Origin: Myxococcales bacterium
GTDB lineage: Bacteria; Myxococcota_A; Polyangia; Polyangiales; Polyangiaceae
Length of the DNA stretch: 64,000 nucleotides
NCBI GenBank assembly: GCA_016703425.1
Contig: JADJCA010000007.1
Coordinates: 310,001 to 374,000, forward strand
Direction of reading: 5' to 3'
Shown here: piece by piece, positions 1 to 9,070 of the stretch
How the letters are laid out: each line of letters opens with the position of its first letter
Position numbering within the stretch: the stretch's first letter is position 1
Notes under the pieces: model-generated
What the model was told of the DNA's origin: nothing
The model's database searches: none
The model's input: only the letters and a program-made list of their open reading frames with translations
Position numbers and translations under genes: made by a program

Positions 1-3000
1 AAGGTCCTGGCGTCGCCGCGCATCATTCAAGACGAATACGGAGACTTCCCCGCTTGCTGGCTCGTGGGGAGCTGGCCGAGAGAGAGCTGCAACCCGAGCG
101 AGCTCGTGCTCCGGAGCGCGTTCCTCCGCGTCGAAGACCACGACTACGAGCCCCTCGACTTCGACGGCTTGCGCATGGAGCTGTTCGGCTACTTCACCTC
201 CGACCGACTCGGTTACGACCGGCGCTACGGCGTGGTCGACGAGAAGTGGCACCGCTTCGCGGCGCGTTGGAACGTATTTCACGCCTCCCACGCGTCGCCG
301 CTCACGCGCTGCAACACCGCCGAGACGACGCCCGCTGGGGCCGATCCTCACCGCGACGAGAACGGCGACGGCACCGAAGACGAGTGCGCCAAGATCGGCC
401 GCGGCTCTCGCTGCGACGCGTTTCGCGGCGAGTGCACGCTGCCGATGCGCGACCGAAAGGTGAAGACCATCCCTTGGCACGTCAACGCCGACTTCCCCGA
501 GGAGCTCTTCGCCGGCACCGCCGACGTGGTCCGCTCTTGGAGCGACTCGATCCGCGTCGCGATTCTCGCAGGTCGCCTCGCCGAGTGCCGACGCGCGAAG
601 GAGGACGGCTGCGAAAGCCAGATGGGGTGGCCCGCGCGCTGGGCCGATGACTACGTGCCGCCGGCCGGCAACAGCTCACCGGCGGAGGTGCCGAACGTCT
701 TCGTGCTGTGCCACAACCCCGTCGACCCGACGAAGGGCGACGACGCGACATGCGGCGACAAAGGCGCCGTCGCGCGGCAAGGCGACCTGCGCTTCAACAT
801 GGTGACCCATGTCGCCTCGCCGCAGGTCGAGTCGCCGTGGGGCATCATGATGGATGCGGAGGACCCGCTCACCGGTGAGAAGATCTCCGGGAGCGTCTCG
901 CAGTGGGGCGCGACGCTGGACCGCGCTGCTGGCTCGCTCGTCGACATCTTGGGCCTCATCAACGGCGACGTCGCGGCAACCGACTTCATCAAGGGGAAAA
1001 ACGTCGACGACTGGGTAGGTGGCCTCCGCACGGGGACGGGACAGCACGCCGCCGCGGCCATGAGTGGCGCTGAAGTCGCCGCGCGAAAGAACGCCTTCGA
1101 CCCGAAGGTGCTGACCTCACGTGTTGGCAACACCAAGAAGAGGCTCGCCGGGCCGCCCGCGGTGCGACGGCAGGCGCGCTACCGCGAGCTGCTCGACGCC
1201 GGCAAGCTCGGGCCCGGCAACCAGGAGCTCTCGTCGCGCCTCGCGCGGCTCCGGGGGTCGCCCATCGAAACGAAGCTCGTCTCGCCGGAGCTCGTCCAAG
1301 CGGCGGGCTTCGACCCAACGGGACCGCTGTCGAAGAGCGTGGTGGAGCGCGCGAGCCCCTTCGCGCGCATGAGCCCCGCGTGGAAGAAGTCCCACGAGCG
1401 CTCCCGGCGCGCCGGCCTCGCAGCGCGCCACTCGTGTCACTTGGCGGCGGCCGAACCCGACAACCTGCTCGGCCTCGCCAAGGCGGCGCAGAAGCTCTTC
1501 CCGCCGGCCCCCAAGGGCGACGCCGCCGCCGCGGCCGATCGGCAGCAGAAGATCTACACCTGGGCGCGGCAAGAGTTCTCGAAGGGCGTCTACGCGCACG
1601 AGTTCGGCCACTCCATGGGCCTTCGCCACAACTTCGCGGCGTCCTTCGACGCGCTCAACTACCAGGCGCCGTATTGGCAGCTCCGCACGAAGAACGGCTC
1701 GCTCACCGCCGACTGCCCCGACGACAACACGAACGGCGACGCTTGCGTCGGACCTCGGTGGCGCGATCCCATTTCGCAAACCGAGATCGACAACAACATC
1801 CAGCGCTACTCGACCTCGAGCGTGATGGACTACCCCGGCGACGCCAACCACGATCAGCTCTTGCCGGGCAAGTACGACCGCGCCGCGGTGCGCTTTGGCT
1901 ACGGCGGCGTCGTCGACGTCTGGAACAAGGACAGTGTTCGCGTGAAGGGGAGCGGCGCCGGCCAGGTCGAAGCCTACCGTCTGCTCGGCTTCACCCAGCC
2001 GCCGGGCCTTTGGGGCATCATCGATTTCCCGCCCGTCGACCCGGCCGAGCCCTACGAGCACATTCACTACAGTCAGTACCAGAAGACCTTCGGCCTCCTG
2101 GGCGAGTGCAAGAGCGACGGTGGCGAAGGCTCCGTGCTCGGACAGAAGTGCGCCGAACGCCCCATGGACGTCGTCGACTACCTGTCGATGCAGGACTTCG
2201 CCGCCGATCCGGCCTACGCGAGCTACCCGTCGCTCTCCTATCGCCGAGCCGTCGACGAGCAGGGCCGCGTGCGGCGCGGCTACATGTTCTCGTCGGACGA
2301 GTTCTCTGACTCGGGCAACGTGCCGTCGTTTACGTACGATTCGGGCGCCGACGCCTACGAGCAGATCCGCTTCTTCGAGGCCGCGTACGAGCAACGTTAC
2401 GTGCTCGACGCGTTCCGGCGGAACCGCACCGGCTTCAACTCCTACGACTACATCTCGCGGATCCAGTCGCATTACTTGGACGGCATCCAACAGATCTCCA
2501 AGGCGTGGGCCTTTGGCGCCGTCCTTGAGGGTGATCCGGCCGCGCCCGCCGACGCGCTCCTCGCCGACGGCCACTACGGTCCCTTGGCGCTTGGCGCGAC
2601 CGTCGCCATGGATCTCTTCGCGCGCATCCTCACGCGACCCGAGCCAGGCTCGTATTGCGGGAGCGACGAGGACACGTGCCCGTTCTATGCGCCGGAAGGC
2701 GTCGACCTCGTCATGCACAACGCCGATCCGGTGCCGACGGCCGCCGGCAGCTACCGCTTCACGATCCCACTCGGCGTGGGGCGCTACGTGCACAACGACT
2801 TCGACTACGGCAAGGGCTACTGGTGGTCCGACTACCAGTCGCAGGCCGGCGCCTACTACGAAAAGATCTGGGCCATCTACTACCTCGCCGAAGCCTTCGA
2901 CTCGTTCGTTTCGAACTCCAAGGAGGACTTCACGGACGGCCGCTACAAGAACGTGAGCTTCGGCACGGTGTACCCGGCGCAGGTGCGGCGGCTCTTCGCC

Positions 3001-3639
3001 AACCTGCTCACGGGCGATCAAGAGGCGTATGCGCCATGGGCCACCAAGGCCGCTGGCAATGGCCCGGTGACGGTCCAATACCCCAGCTGGACCGATGCGG
3101 CGGGGCCCGCGGCGCGGCCCGCGGGCGCCATGGCCATCGACCCGAACTTCGGCTGGAACGAGCAGCTCTTCGCCATGGTGTGGGGCACCATGTTCTTCCC
3201 CACCGATTGGTCCATGAAGTTCATCAACGACTCGCGCATCACGGCGCTCGCGGGCGAGCAGATTGGTTGGCCTCCTGCCGAGACCTACGCGTTCTACGAC
3301 CCGGCGACGGGCATCACCTACCGCGCCCACGCCCAGGGCACGGAGGTGCACTTCGGAAAGACGCACCAGCGGGGCATCGGCGCGCGCGTCCTCGAGTGGG
3401 CGAACACGCTCACTGCGCTCGCTTACGAAGTGCAACGCGACGCGAAGGACGTGCCGCTCGTCAACGTCGACGGCAGCTTGAAGCTCGTCCTCGACGCGGG
3501 CGGAAAGCCGAAGCTCGCGACCGATGGCGCCGCTGCTGAGGGTGCGCTCCGAAAGTACGTGAGCAACATCGACACGCTGAGGCAGCTCACGACGACGTTC
3601 CAGCAGGGCCTCGACGAAGGCTCGTTGCCCTCGCAATGA
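1..3639 (+). CDS. Secreted zinc-dependent metalloprotease (metzincin type), 5' end outside window
   Basis: The reading frame is open from base 1, so the start lies upstream and at least 1212 residues are visible. The extended zinc motif HEFGHSMGLRHNF begins near visible residue 533 (His533, His537 and His543 as ligands, Glu534 as catalytic base). SVMDY near residue 609 fits the metzincin Met-turn. The HExxHxxGLRHNF form is typical of the large bacterial zinc-dependent metalloproteases annotated as DUF4953/DUF5117. The protein is rich in Tyr, Asp and paired Cys, as expected for an exported enzyme; any signal peptide would be outside the window. GTG at 64 is only the first in-frame start codon visible and is unlikely to be the real start. 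The substrate cannot be told. The downstream gene is convergent. Confidence 0.85.
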   Translation, partial: KVLASPRIIQDEYGDFPACWLVGSWPRESCNPSELVLRSAFLRVEDHDYEPLDFDGLRMELFGYFTSDRLGYDRRYGVVDEKWHRFAARWNVFHASHASPLTRCNTAETTPAGADPHRDENGDGTEDECAKIGRGSRCDAFRGECTLPMRDRKVKTIPWHVNADFPEELFAGTADVVRSWSDSIRVAILAGRLAECRRAKEDGCESQMGWPARWADDYVPPAGNSSPAEVPNVFVLCHNPVDPTKGDDATCGDKGAVARQGDLRFNMVTHVASPQVESPWGIMMDAEDPLTGEKISGSVSQWGATLDRAAGSLVDILGLINGDVAATDFIKGKNVDDWVGGLRTGTGQHAAAAMSGAEVAARKNAFDPKVLTSRVGNTKKRLAGPPAVRRQARYRELLDAGKLGPGNQELSSRLARLRGSPIETKLVSPELVQAAGFDPTGPLSKSVVERASPFARMSPAWKKSHERSRRAGLAARHSCHLAAAEPDNLLGLAKAAQKLFPPAPKGDAAAAADRQQKIYTWARQEFSKGVYAHEFGHSMGLRHNFAASFDALNYQAPYWQLRTKNGSLTADCPDDNTNGDACVGPRWRDPISQTEIDNNIQRYSTSSVMDYPGDANHDQLLPGKYDRAAVRFGYGGVVDVWNKDSVRVKGSGAGQVEAYRLLGFTQPPGLWGIIDFPPVDPAEPYEHIHYSQYQKTFGLLGECKSDGGEGSVLGQKCAERPMDVVDYLSMQDFAADPAYASYPSLSYRRAVDEQGRVRRGYMFSSDEFSDSGNVPSFTYDSGADAYEQIRFFEAAYEQRYVLDAFRRNRTGFNSYDYISRIQSHYLDGIQQISKAWAFGAVLEGDPAAPADALLADGHYGPLALGATVAMDLFARILTRPEPGSYCGSDEDTCPFYAPEGVDLVMHNADPVPTAAGSYRFTIPLGVGRYVHNDFDYGKGYWWSDYQSQAGAYYEKIWAIYYLAEAFDSFVSNSKEDFTDGRYKNVSFGTVYPAQVRRLFANLLTGDQEAYAPWATKAAGNGPVTVQYPSWTDAAGPAARPAGAMAIDPNFGWNEQLFAMVWGTMFFPTDWSMKFINDSRITALAGEQIGWPPAETYAFYDPATGITYRAHAQGTEVHFGKTHQRGIGARVLEWANTLTALAYEVQRDAKDVPLVNVDGSLKLVLDAGGKPKLATDGAAAEGALRKYVSNIDTLRQLTTTFQQGLDEGSLPSQ

Positions 3640-3724
3640 GTTCGACGGTGAGCCGCGCGGCGACGGTCTTTCGAGGCGCCGGCGCTAGCGCGCCTCGCCG
3701 AGAGTCGGCGCGTCGTCGTTGCGG

Positions 3725-4624
3725 CTACGCAAAGAACTCTTCCCGCGCAGCGCTGGAGATGGCCACGACGGCAGGGTGTTTGAGGCGGCGCTCGGCAGAG
3801 ATGGCGTAGAAGCGTTCGCGCACATCGGGCGCACGTCCGACGACGTCGACACGGTACTGCGTTCGGATCTCCGCCTCGACGACCGTCGGTGCGGCGAAGA
3901 TGCCGACGCCATCAGCACCGAAGACCTTCAGCAGCGCACTGTCCTCGAATTCGGCGATGACGCGGGGCTTCAGGTGCTGTCGGTCGAACCAATGATTGAG
4001 GGCGCGCCGCAACGCGACGTTTTCGAGCGGCAGGAGCATCGGGGCGCCCGACAAGGACGATGGGAATCCGCGTCGGTAGGTCGTCGCGAGCGCTTTCGTC
4101 GCGAAAAACGTCACCGGCGTCTCGCCGAGAAGATGGCTGAAGGCACGCACGCTCGCGCCGCTCGGGACGGGCGTGTCGGCGATCACGATGTCGAGCGAGT
4201 GCGCGGCGAGCCCCGCCAGCAGCCGGTCGAAGGACTCCTCGTAGCAGACCAGGTGCACGGGCGCGGCGAGCCCCAGCGCCGGCTGGAGCAAGCGCCGCAC
4301 CACGAGCTTGGGCAAGACATCTGCGATGCCGACGTTGAGCCGCAGGGGTCGCCCCTCGCCGCGCCCCTGCACGGTCTCGAGCATCTCCGTGCCAAGCGCG
4401 AAGATCTCTTCCGCATAGCGGTAGACAACCCGACCGACCTCCGTGAGCACGAGCTTGCGGCCGACCTTGGTAAGGAGCTTTTCGCCAAGGTGCTCCTCGA
4501 GCGCGTGGATTTGGACGCTCAGCGTCGGGTGAGAGAGGTGCAGGAGCTTGCCCGCAGGAACGAGCCCGCCTTCTCGTGCAACGGCCCAGAAGTACTTCAA
4601 GTGGTGGTAGTTGACCGAGTCCAT
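3725..4624 (-). CDS. nhaR: LysR-family transcriptional regulator, NhaR-like
   Basis: This 299-residue protein opens with MDSVNYHHLKYFWAVAREGG, which closely follows the start of NhaR, the LysR-type activator of the Na+/H+ antiporter gene nhaA in enterobacteria. A winged helix (about residues 5-65) is followed by a periplasmic-binding-like effector domain (about 90-295). The length is normal for LysR regulators. No antiporter gene is next to it, so the regulon here is unknown. It is divergent from the HPF gene across about 110 bp, and the AT-rich imperfect inverted repeat at 4648-4668 is a candidate binding site. The family call is firm; the NhaR assignment rests on N-terminal similarity only. 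Confidence 0.82.
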   Translation of the reverse strand: MDSVNYHHLKYFWAVAREGGLVPAGKLLHLSHPTLSVQIHALEEHLGEKLLTKVGRKLVLTEVGRVVYRYAEEIFALGTEMLETVQGRGEGRPLRLNVGIADVLPKLVVRRLLQPALGLAAPVHLVCYEESFDRLLAGLAAHSLDIVIADTPVPSGASVRAFSHLLGETPVTFFATKALATTYRRGFPSSLSGAPMLLPLENVALRRALNHWFDRQHLKPRVIAEFEDSALLKVFGADGVGIFAAPTVVEAEIRTQYRVDVVGRAPDVRERFYAISAERRLKHPAVVAISSAAREEFFA

Positions 4625-4647
4625 CGCCGCTACGTGTAGCTCAGCTC

Positions 4648-4668
4648 AACATATTGATTAGATATTTC
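4648..4668. promoter_or_regulatory. Candidate LysR-type operator between nhaR-like gene and hpf
   Basis: An AT-rich island in GC-rich DNA carries ATAT-N7-ATAT inside an imperfect inverted repeat (arms AACATAT and ATATTTC, 5 of 7 paired). This resembles the T-N11-A core of LysR boxes and lies between the divergent LysR and HPF genes. It is inferred from pattern and position only. Confidence 0.35.
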
Positions 4669-4735
4669 GACATGGTCGACACGACGACCGAGCCTTACAT
4701 GGAACGGGTGCCCCGCTGGGGGCCCCGGAGGACCC

Positions 4736-5071
4736 ATGAAAATCGACGTTCGTTTCCGCGGCATTGAGTCATCGGACGCCATCACTGAGCACGCACGCCG
4801 TCGCATCCACTACCACTTGAGTCGCTTTGGCCACGAAGTGGCGACGGTCTCAGTTCGCGTGGCCGACGACAACGGCCCCAAAGGAGGCATCGACAAGCGG
4901 TGCCGCGTGGTCGTTCACGGGCCGCGCATGGGGGTCATCACGCTTGAAGAGCTGACAGGGGACGTCTACTCGGCCATCGACGGCGCCATAGAGCGCGTGG
5001 GGCGATGCATCGGCCGGGAGCTCGAGCGAGGTCGGAGCTCGCGCCACGTCCCGCTCCGCAAAGTCTCTTGA
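4736..5071 (+). CDS. hpf: Ribosome hibernation promoting factor, HPF/RaiA (sigma-54 modulation) family
   Basis: The 111-residue protein begins MKIDVRFRGIESSDAITEHA and has the short beta-alpha-beta-beta-beta-alpha S30EA layout of HPF/YfiA/RaiA proteins, which bind the 30S subunit near the decoding centre and silence ribosomes in stationary phase. It lacks the C-terminal dimerisation domain of long HPF, so it is a short-type factor. A GGAGG ribosome-binding site at 4727-4731 lies 4 nt before ATG 4736 and fixes the start. The TerC gene follows 32 nt downstream on the same strand and may be cotranscribed. Confidence 0.85.
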   Translation: MKIDVRFRGIESSDAITEHARRRIHYHLSRFGHEVATVSVRVADDNGPKGGIDKRCRVVVHGPRMGVITLEELTGDVYSAIDGAIERVGRCIGRELERGRSSRHVPLRKVS

Positions 5072-5103
5072 CCTCGCTCGCCGCGTAGAAAGGACCCCCT
5101 CTC

Positions 5104-6042
5104 GTGCCGCTTGAATCCATCGGCTCGCCCTTGCTGTGGGGCGGCTTCGTTGCCTTCGTACTCTTGATGCTCGCCGTCGACCTCGGAGTGTTCCATCGGA
5201 ACGCGCATGAGGTGAGCGTGAAGGAGGCGGCCGGCTGGAGCCTTGTGTGGCTTCTCCTCGCGGCGGTGTTCAACCTCGGCGTCTTCCGGTGGGCGGGGCC
5301 GGTGCGCGGGCTTGAGTTCACGACCGGGTACCTCATCGAGAAGGCACTCGCCGTCGACAACATCTTCGTCTTCGTCGTCATCTTCTCCGCATTTCGCGTT
5401 CCGGCTCGCTACCAGCACCGGGTTCTCTTCTGGGGCGTGCTCGGCGCCCTGGTGATGCGGGCCGGATTCATCTTCGCTGGCGGAGCGCTCATCCAGCGAT
5501 TTCACTGGACCATGTACGTCTTCGGTCTGGTGCTCGTGGCCACCGGCATCAAGCTCCTCTTGGACCGCAACAAGGAGCTGCACCCAGAGCAGAACGTGCT
5601 GGTTCGCTGGTTCCAGAAGCTGGTGCCGGCCACGCACGAGTTCGCGGGCGACCGCTTCACCGTGCGGCGCGACGGTCGCCGCTACGCGACTCCGCTGCTC
5701 GTCGCCCTCGTCGCCGTGGAGGTTACCGACGTGATCTTCGCGGTCGATTCGATCCCGGCCGTCTTCGCCGTGACCAAAGACCCCTTTATCGTCTTCACGT
5801 CGAACATCTTCGCGATTTTGGGCCTTCGCTCGCTCTACTTCCTTCTGGCCAGCGTCATCACGAAGTTCGTCTACCTGAAGGTCGGCCTGTCGCTGGTGCT
5901 CGTCTTCGTTGGCGCGAAGATGCTCCTCATCGACGTGTACAAGGTGCCCATCGGGGCGTCGCTGCTTGTCATTCTGCTCACGCTGCTCGCGTCGATTGGG
6001 GCGTCGCTCCTAAGGCGCCCCTCGGCGAGTCCTGGCGTGTGA
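5104..6042 (+). CDS. TerC/Alx family integral membrane protein
   Basis: This 312-residue, strongly hydrophobic protein starts at GTG 5104. It shows the conserved TerC segments, including EKALAVDNIFVF and a later VEVTDVIFAVDSIPAVFAV; their membrane-embedded acidic residues are the hallmark of the family. About nine membrane helices are likely. TerC/Alx proteins are linked to tellurite resistance, alkaline response and manganese export or homeostasis; which applies here cannot be seen. No yybP-ykoY-type leader fits in the 32-nt gap upstream. It follows the HPF gene on the same strand and converges with the RCC1 gene. Confidence 0.88.
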   Translation: MPLESIGSPLLWGGFVAFVLLMLAVDLGVFHRNAHEVSVKEAAGWSLVWLLLAAVFNLGVFRWAGPVRGLEFTTGYLIEKALAVDNIFVFVVIFSAFRVPARYQHRVLFWGVLGALVMRAGFIFAGGALIQRFHWTMYVFGLVLVATGIKLLLDRNKELHPEQNVLVRWFQKLVPATHEFAGDRFTVRRDGRRYATPLLVALVAVEVTDVIFAVDSIPAVFAVTKDPFIVFTSNIFAILGLRSLYFLLASVITKFVYLKVGLSLVLVFVGAKMLLIDVYKVPIGASLLVILLTLLASIGASLLRRPSASPGV

Positions 6043-6072
6043 GTTGCTGGCGTCTGCCCCCTCGCTCGACTG

Positions 6073-7670
6073 TCATTCGAGCAACGTGTCGACGAGGGCG
6101 GCGCCCATTTCGCCGTTCGCGTCGCCGATGAAGGTCGTCGTTCCCGAGTAGGGCGTTCCCTGCCCGAGGACCCCCTGGAAGTTCTGGCCCCAACAGTTGA
6201 GGGTGCTCGCGCCAACGCGCGCGCAGAAGCGATTGCCCGCGGCAGCTTCGTCGGCACCTTGCCCGTTCCGAGGGCCGGAACCGGCAGTTGGTCGCCCATC
6301 TCTCCAACGTCGTCGCCGATGGAGCTGTTCGTTGTGCCCTTGCCCAAGAGGCCCTGGCCCGTGTCTGCGCCCCAACACCGAATCGTGTCGTTGGCCAAGA
6401 GCACGCACGTCGCGTATTGGCCAACGGCCAGATCTTTCACGACCCACGGCTGAGAGGTGCCCGGGTCGGTGCCTACGTTGACGAAGGGAATCGCGTCATC
6501 GACCAGCGCGCCGGTGCTTCCGTAGGAGACGGCGTTCTGCGAGCCGAGGTAGGGGTAGCCGTCGTTGCGACCCCAGCACTTGACGCGACCGTTCTCGAGG
6601 AGCGCGCAGGCCGTGACGTTGCCTGCGCCGACCTTCGTCACCTTCCAAGGTTGGCTCGTGTTCGGGTTGGTCCCGAGCTTGGCAAAGGGAAGGTTGTCGC
6701 CCATCTCTCCGAGGCCGTTACCCATGTGCGCCGTGTTCCCGATGCCCAGCTGGCCACCTTGGCCCGTGTCGCCCGTCGTGTTGTTGCCGCGGCCCCAGCA
6801 CTTGAGCCGATCGTTGTTGAGCAGGGCGCAGGTGAAGTACGAGCCGGCGTGCACAGACTTCGCGGTGAGCCCGGTGCCCAAGTCGACGGGCAGCACCGGT
6901 GGGACCGCGCGCGTGGTGGTGTCTCCCTGGCCAAGCTGCCCCTCGCTGTTGGTCCCCCAACACTTGACGGAGCCGTCGTCGAGGACGGCGCACGCGTGAG
7001 TGTTGCCCAGCGAGACGTCGACGGCCGTGCGACCGGCACCGAGGTCCACGTCGGTCGTGATTTGGCCCAACGTCGTCGTCGTCCCCGTCTGCCCGGGAAG
7101 GCTGCCACCCCAACACCGCAACGTGCCATCCTCAAAGATGGCGCAGAGCGTGGCGTTGTAGCCGCCGCGAACGCGCTTTACACGCTTGGGCAACGTCATG
7201 AAGGGCAGGTCTGCGCCCATTTCGTTGGGCCCGTCGCCGATCGCGCCGGCCTGACCGGTGTTGAGGCCCCAGCACTTCATCTTCCCGTCGCCGAACACCG
7301 CGCACGAGCTGTTGTCGGCCATGGCGACGTCAAACGTCGTGGAGAACGGGGGCGCCGCGTCGGTCGCGGCGTCGCTCGCGTCACTGCTCGCATCACTGAC
7401 GGCGTCACCTCCGGCGTCACCGCTCGCGTCGCTGCCGGCGTCGCCCGCATCACTGACGTTCGCGTCGAGCACGGTCGCGTCAGGCGCCGCGTCGGGCGGC
7501 GGGGGGCTCGCATCGGACGTCGCGCCCGCGTCGAAGGCTCCGGCCTCCACCGCTATCGTTCCGCCATCGACGTCCGACGCGGGGGGCGGAGGGTCGCTTG
7601 GCACACAGGCAAACGGCAGCCCAACGAGCCCAACGAGGAGGGCCAAAGCGGACAGGTGCGTCGTCTTCAT
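6073..7670 (-). pseudogene. RCC1-repeat lipoprotein broken by a 1-nt frameshift
   Basis: Reading from ATG 7670, a lipobox peptide (LPFAC) is followed by an Ala/Asp/Ser-rich linker (about residues 30-105) and then Cys-containing RCC1-like blades such as CAVFGDGKMKCWG, repeated about every 50 residues. Near 6240 the blade pattern leaves the frame. The continuation (NRFCARVG, then LNCWGQNFQGVLGQG) lies in another minus-strand frame and stops at TGA 6073. The span of 1598 nt is one base short of 533 codons, consistent with loss of one base around CTGCCGCGGG. Without the repair, the frame runs on antisense into terC. RCC1-type propellers usually bind proteins; in this setting the protein would be surface-anchored. 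Whether the shift is real or a sequence error is undecided. Confidence 0.75.
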
Positions 7671-7748
7671 AGAAGCGCGACTTAGGCCGACGCTGCACCC
7701 GCAGCAAGGGCGGGCCGGAAGCGAGGTCGTCGCAGCCGATCGCGGGGC

Positions 7749-8444
7749 CTAGATCACGCCAGCGGTGAGCGCGGCGGGCGGCGCCGCAAAGCCCAACGCC
7801 TGACGGAGCAGGTCGTGGGCGTGCTCTTCGACGACCTCGCCATGCGCCATCACGAGGCGCCGGATGGGCAGCTCCAGAACCGCCGCCAGGCTCTCGCGAA
7901 AGCGCGCGCCATCGCTCGTGAACAATCGCCAGGAGCGGCTTTGGGCGAGGCACCCGTTGGCCCCCACGAGCGAAAGGATGAGTTTCGTCACGAGCCCCTC
8001 TGGCTTCGTCACGTTGAAGACGAGATCGGTCGCCACGAGGGTGCCCGAGGCGCGGTCGAAGAGGACATGCTCACGGATGCGGTCTGCCCCCTGAAGCGGA
8101 ACGTGTGTGACGTGCTCGGCCAGCTCGCCAGGGAGGCCGTCCTCGAGGGCGTGATCAACCGTGAGGTCCGGCCGCTTCTTCGCGAGCCCGCGCGGCGCGA
8201 GAAGCAGCGCCTTGGGAAAGCGACGCCGCGCCTCACCGATGTGGAGGTGATGAAACAGGTTCGGCGCGATGAGCCACTTCACCGGCCCCTCGGCGGTCAG
8301 CGCATCGGCGAGCTCGTCGTCGATGCGCGTTGGGGAAACAAGGGCGAACCCTCGGCCCGCGCGCAGAGCCGTCATGCGGGCGGGCAAATTGAAGCCCAGA
8401 CCAACGCCCTGTCGGGACTCAAAGGTTCTGACGGTCGAATTCAT
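7749..8444 (-). CDS. DUF4336 family protein (metallo-hydrolase-like fold)
   Basis: The protein has 231 residues when started at ATG 8444, which has an AGGGAGGC ribosome-binding site just upstream. An in-frame ATG at 8507 would place the start inside the operator palindrome and is less likely. The sequence (APNLFHHLHIGEARRRFPKA, later VATDLVFN and MAHGEVV) resembles DUF4336 proteins, which are remote metallo-beta-lactamase-fold relatives of unknown substrate. It is divergent from a MarR regulator, with two operator-like palindromes in the shared 114-bp gap, so it is the likely target of that regulator. Enzyme activity is not established. Confidence 0.72.
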   Translation of the reverse strand: MNSTVRTFESRQGVGLGFNLPARMTALRAGRGFALVSPTRIDDELADALTAEGPVKWLIAPNLFHHLHIGEARRRFPKALLLAPRGLAKKRPDLTVDHALEDGLPGELAEHVTHVPLQGADRIREHVLFDRASGTLVATDLVFNVTKPEGLVTKLILSLVGANGCLAQSRSWRLFTSDGARFRESLAAVLELPIRRLVMAHGEVVEEHAHDLLRQALGFAAPPAALTAGVI

Positions 8445-8499
8445 AAATAGCCTCCCTTGCCTCACGCGTCCGGTGCGCGGAGCGGCGATTGAGATATAG

Positions 8500-8513
8500 T
8501 CAAGCATGCTTGA
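8500..8513. promoter_or_regulatory. MarR-type operator, site 1 (perfect palindrome)
   Basis: TCAAGCATGCTTGA is a perfect 14-bp palindrome in the gap between the divergent DUF4336 and MarR genes. The half-site TCAAGC and the placement fit MarR-family operators. A related site lies 22 bp away, about two helical turns. Confidence 0.65.
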
Positions 8514-8521
8514 TCATTTAG

Positions 8522-8535
8522 TCAAGCGCGATTGA
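8522..8535. promoter_or_regulatory. MarR-type operator, site 2 (near-palindrome)
   Basis: TCAAGCGCGATTGA repeats the design of site 1 with half-sites TCAAGCG and TCAATCG (6 of 7 matching). Its start is 22 bp from that of site 1, so two dimers could bind the same DNA face. It lies just upstream of the MarR start codon and would suit autoregulation. Confidence 0.55.
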
Positions 8536-8558
8536 CCATTGCCCCGCAGGCGGCCACC

Positions 8559-9029
8559 ATGTCAAAAACCTTCAAACGACAGCTCGAGCGGCAGAAAGAC
8601 GGCAGCACGCTGCAGCTACTCTTCAAGGCGGCTCGGAGGCTCGACGAGGAGGCGATCGCGCGAGTGGCCCGCTCAAAAGGCGCACCGAGGCTAAGGCGCT
8701 CCCACACTAGCCTCTTGCCCCACATCGACCTCGAAGGGACTCGCGTGAGCGATCTCGCGGAACGGCTCGGTGTCACCAAGCAAGCGGTGTCGCAGCTCGT
8801 CGACGACCTCGAGGCGATGGGCGTCTTGCGGCGGGAAGTCGACGCGGCCGACGCGCGCGCCAAGCGGGTGCTCTTCACGGACAAGGGTCGCGCGACTCTG
8901 CTCGAGGGGCTGGGCGTCCTCCGGGCACTTGAGGCCGAGCTCACGGAGCGCGTCGGCACCGCCACCATGGCTGGGCTTCGCGAGGGCGTGCTCGCGATCC
9001 TTTCCGTGATCGACCCGCCCTCTGGCTAG
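8559..9029 (+). CDS. MarR-family transcriptional regulator
   Basis: The protein has 156 residues from ATG 8559. A TTG nine codons earlier lies inside the second palindrome and is less likely to be used. The winged helix (RVSDLAERLGVTKQAVSQLV, then DARAKRVLFTDKG for the wing) is classical MarR, flanked by the dimerisation helices. These regulators are usually repressors released by small ligands or oxidation; no Cys switch is evident here. Divergent arrangement with the DUF4336 gene and the paired operators suggest it controls both genes. Confidence 0.83.
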   Translation: MSKTFKRQLERQKDGSTLQLLFKAARRLDEEAIARVARSKGAPRLRRSHTSLLPHIDLEGTRVSDLAERLGVTKQAVSQLVDDLEAMGVLRREVDAADARAKRVLFTDKGRATLLEGLGVLRALEAELTERVGTATMAGLREGVLAILSVIDPPSG

Positions 9030-9070
9030 GCCCCCGGACTCGCTCCCCTCGCTCCCCTCGCCCCTTGGCG

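Noticed and set aside
1117..3636. 839-codon minus-strand frame opposite the metalloprotease
   Set aside because: It is a mirror of the real gene's high third-position GC; no ribosome-binding site, signal or domain is seen.
5871..6072. Continuation of the RCC1 lipoprotein frame into terC
   Set aside because: It is the result of the frameshift near 6240; the true RCC1 continuation ends at 6073 in another frame.
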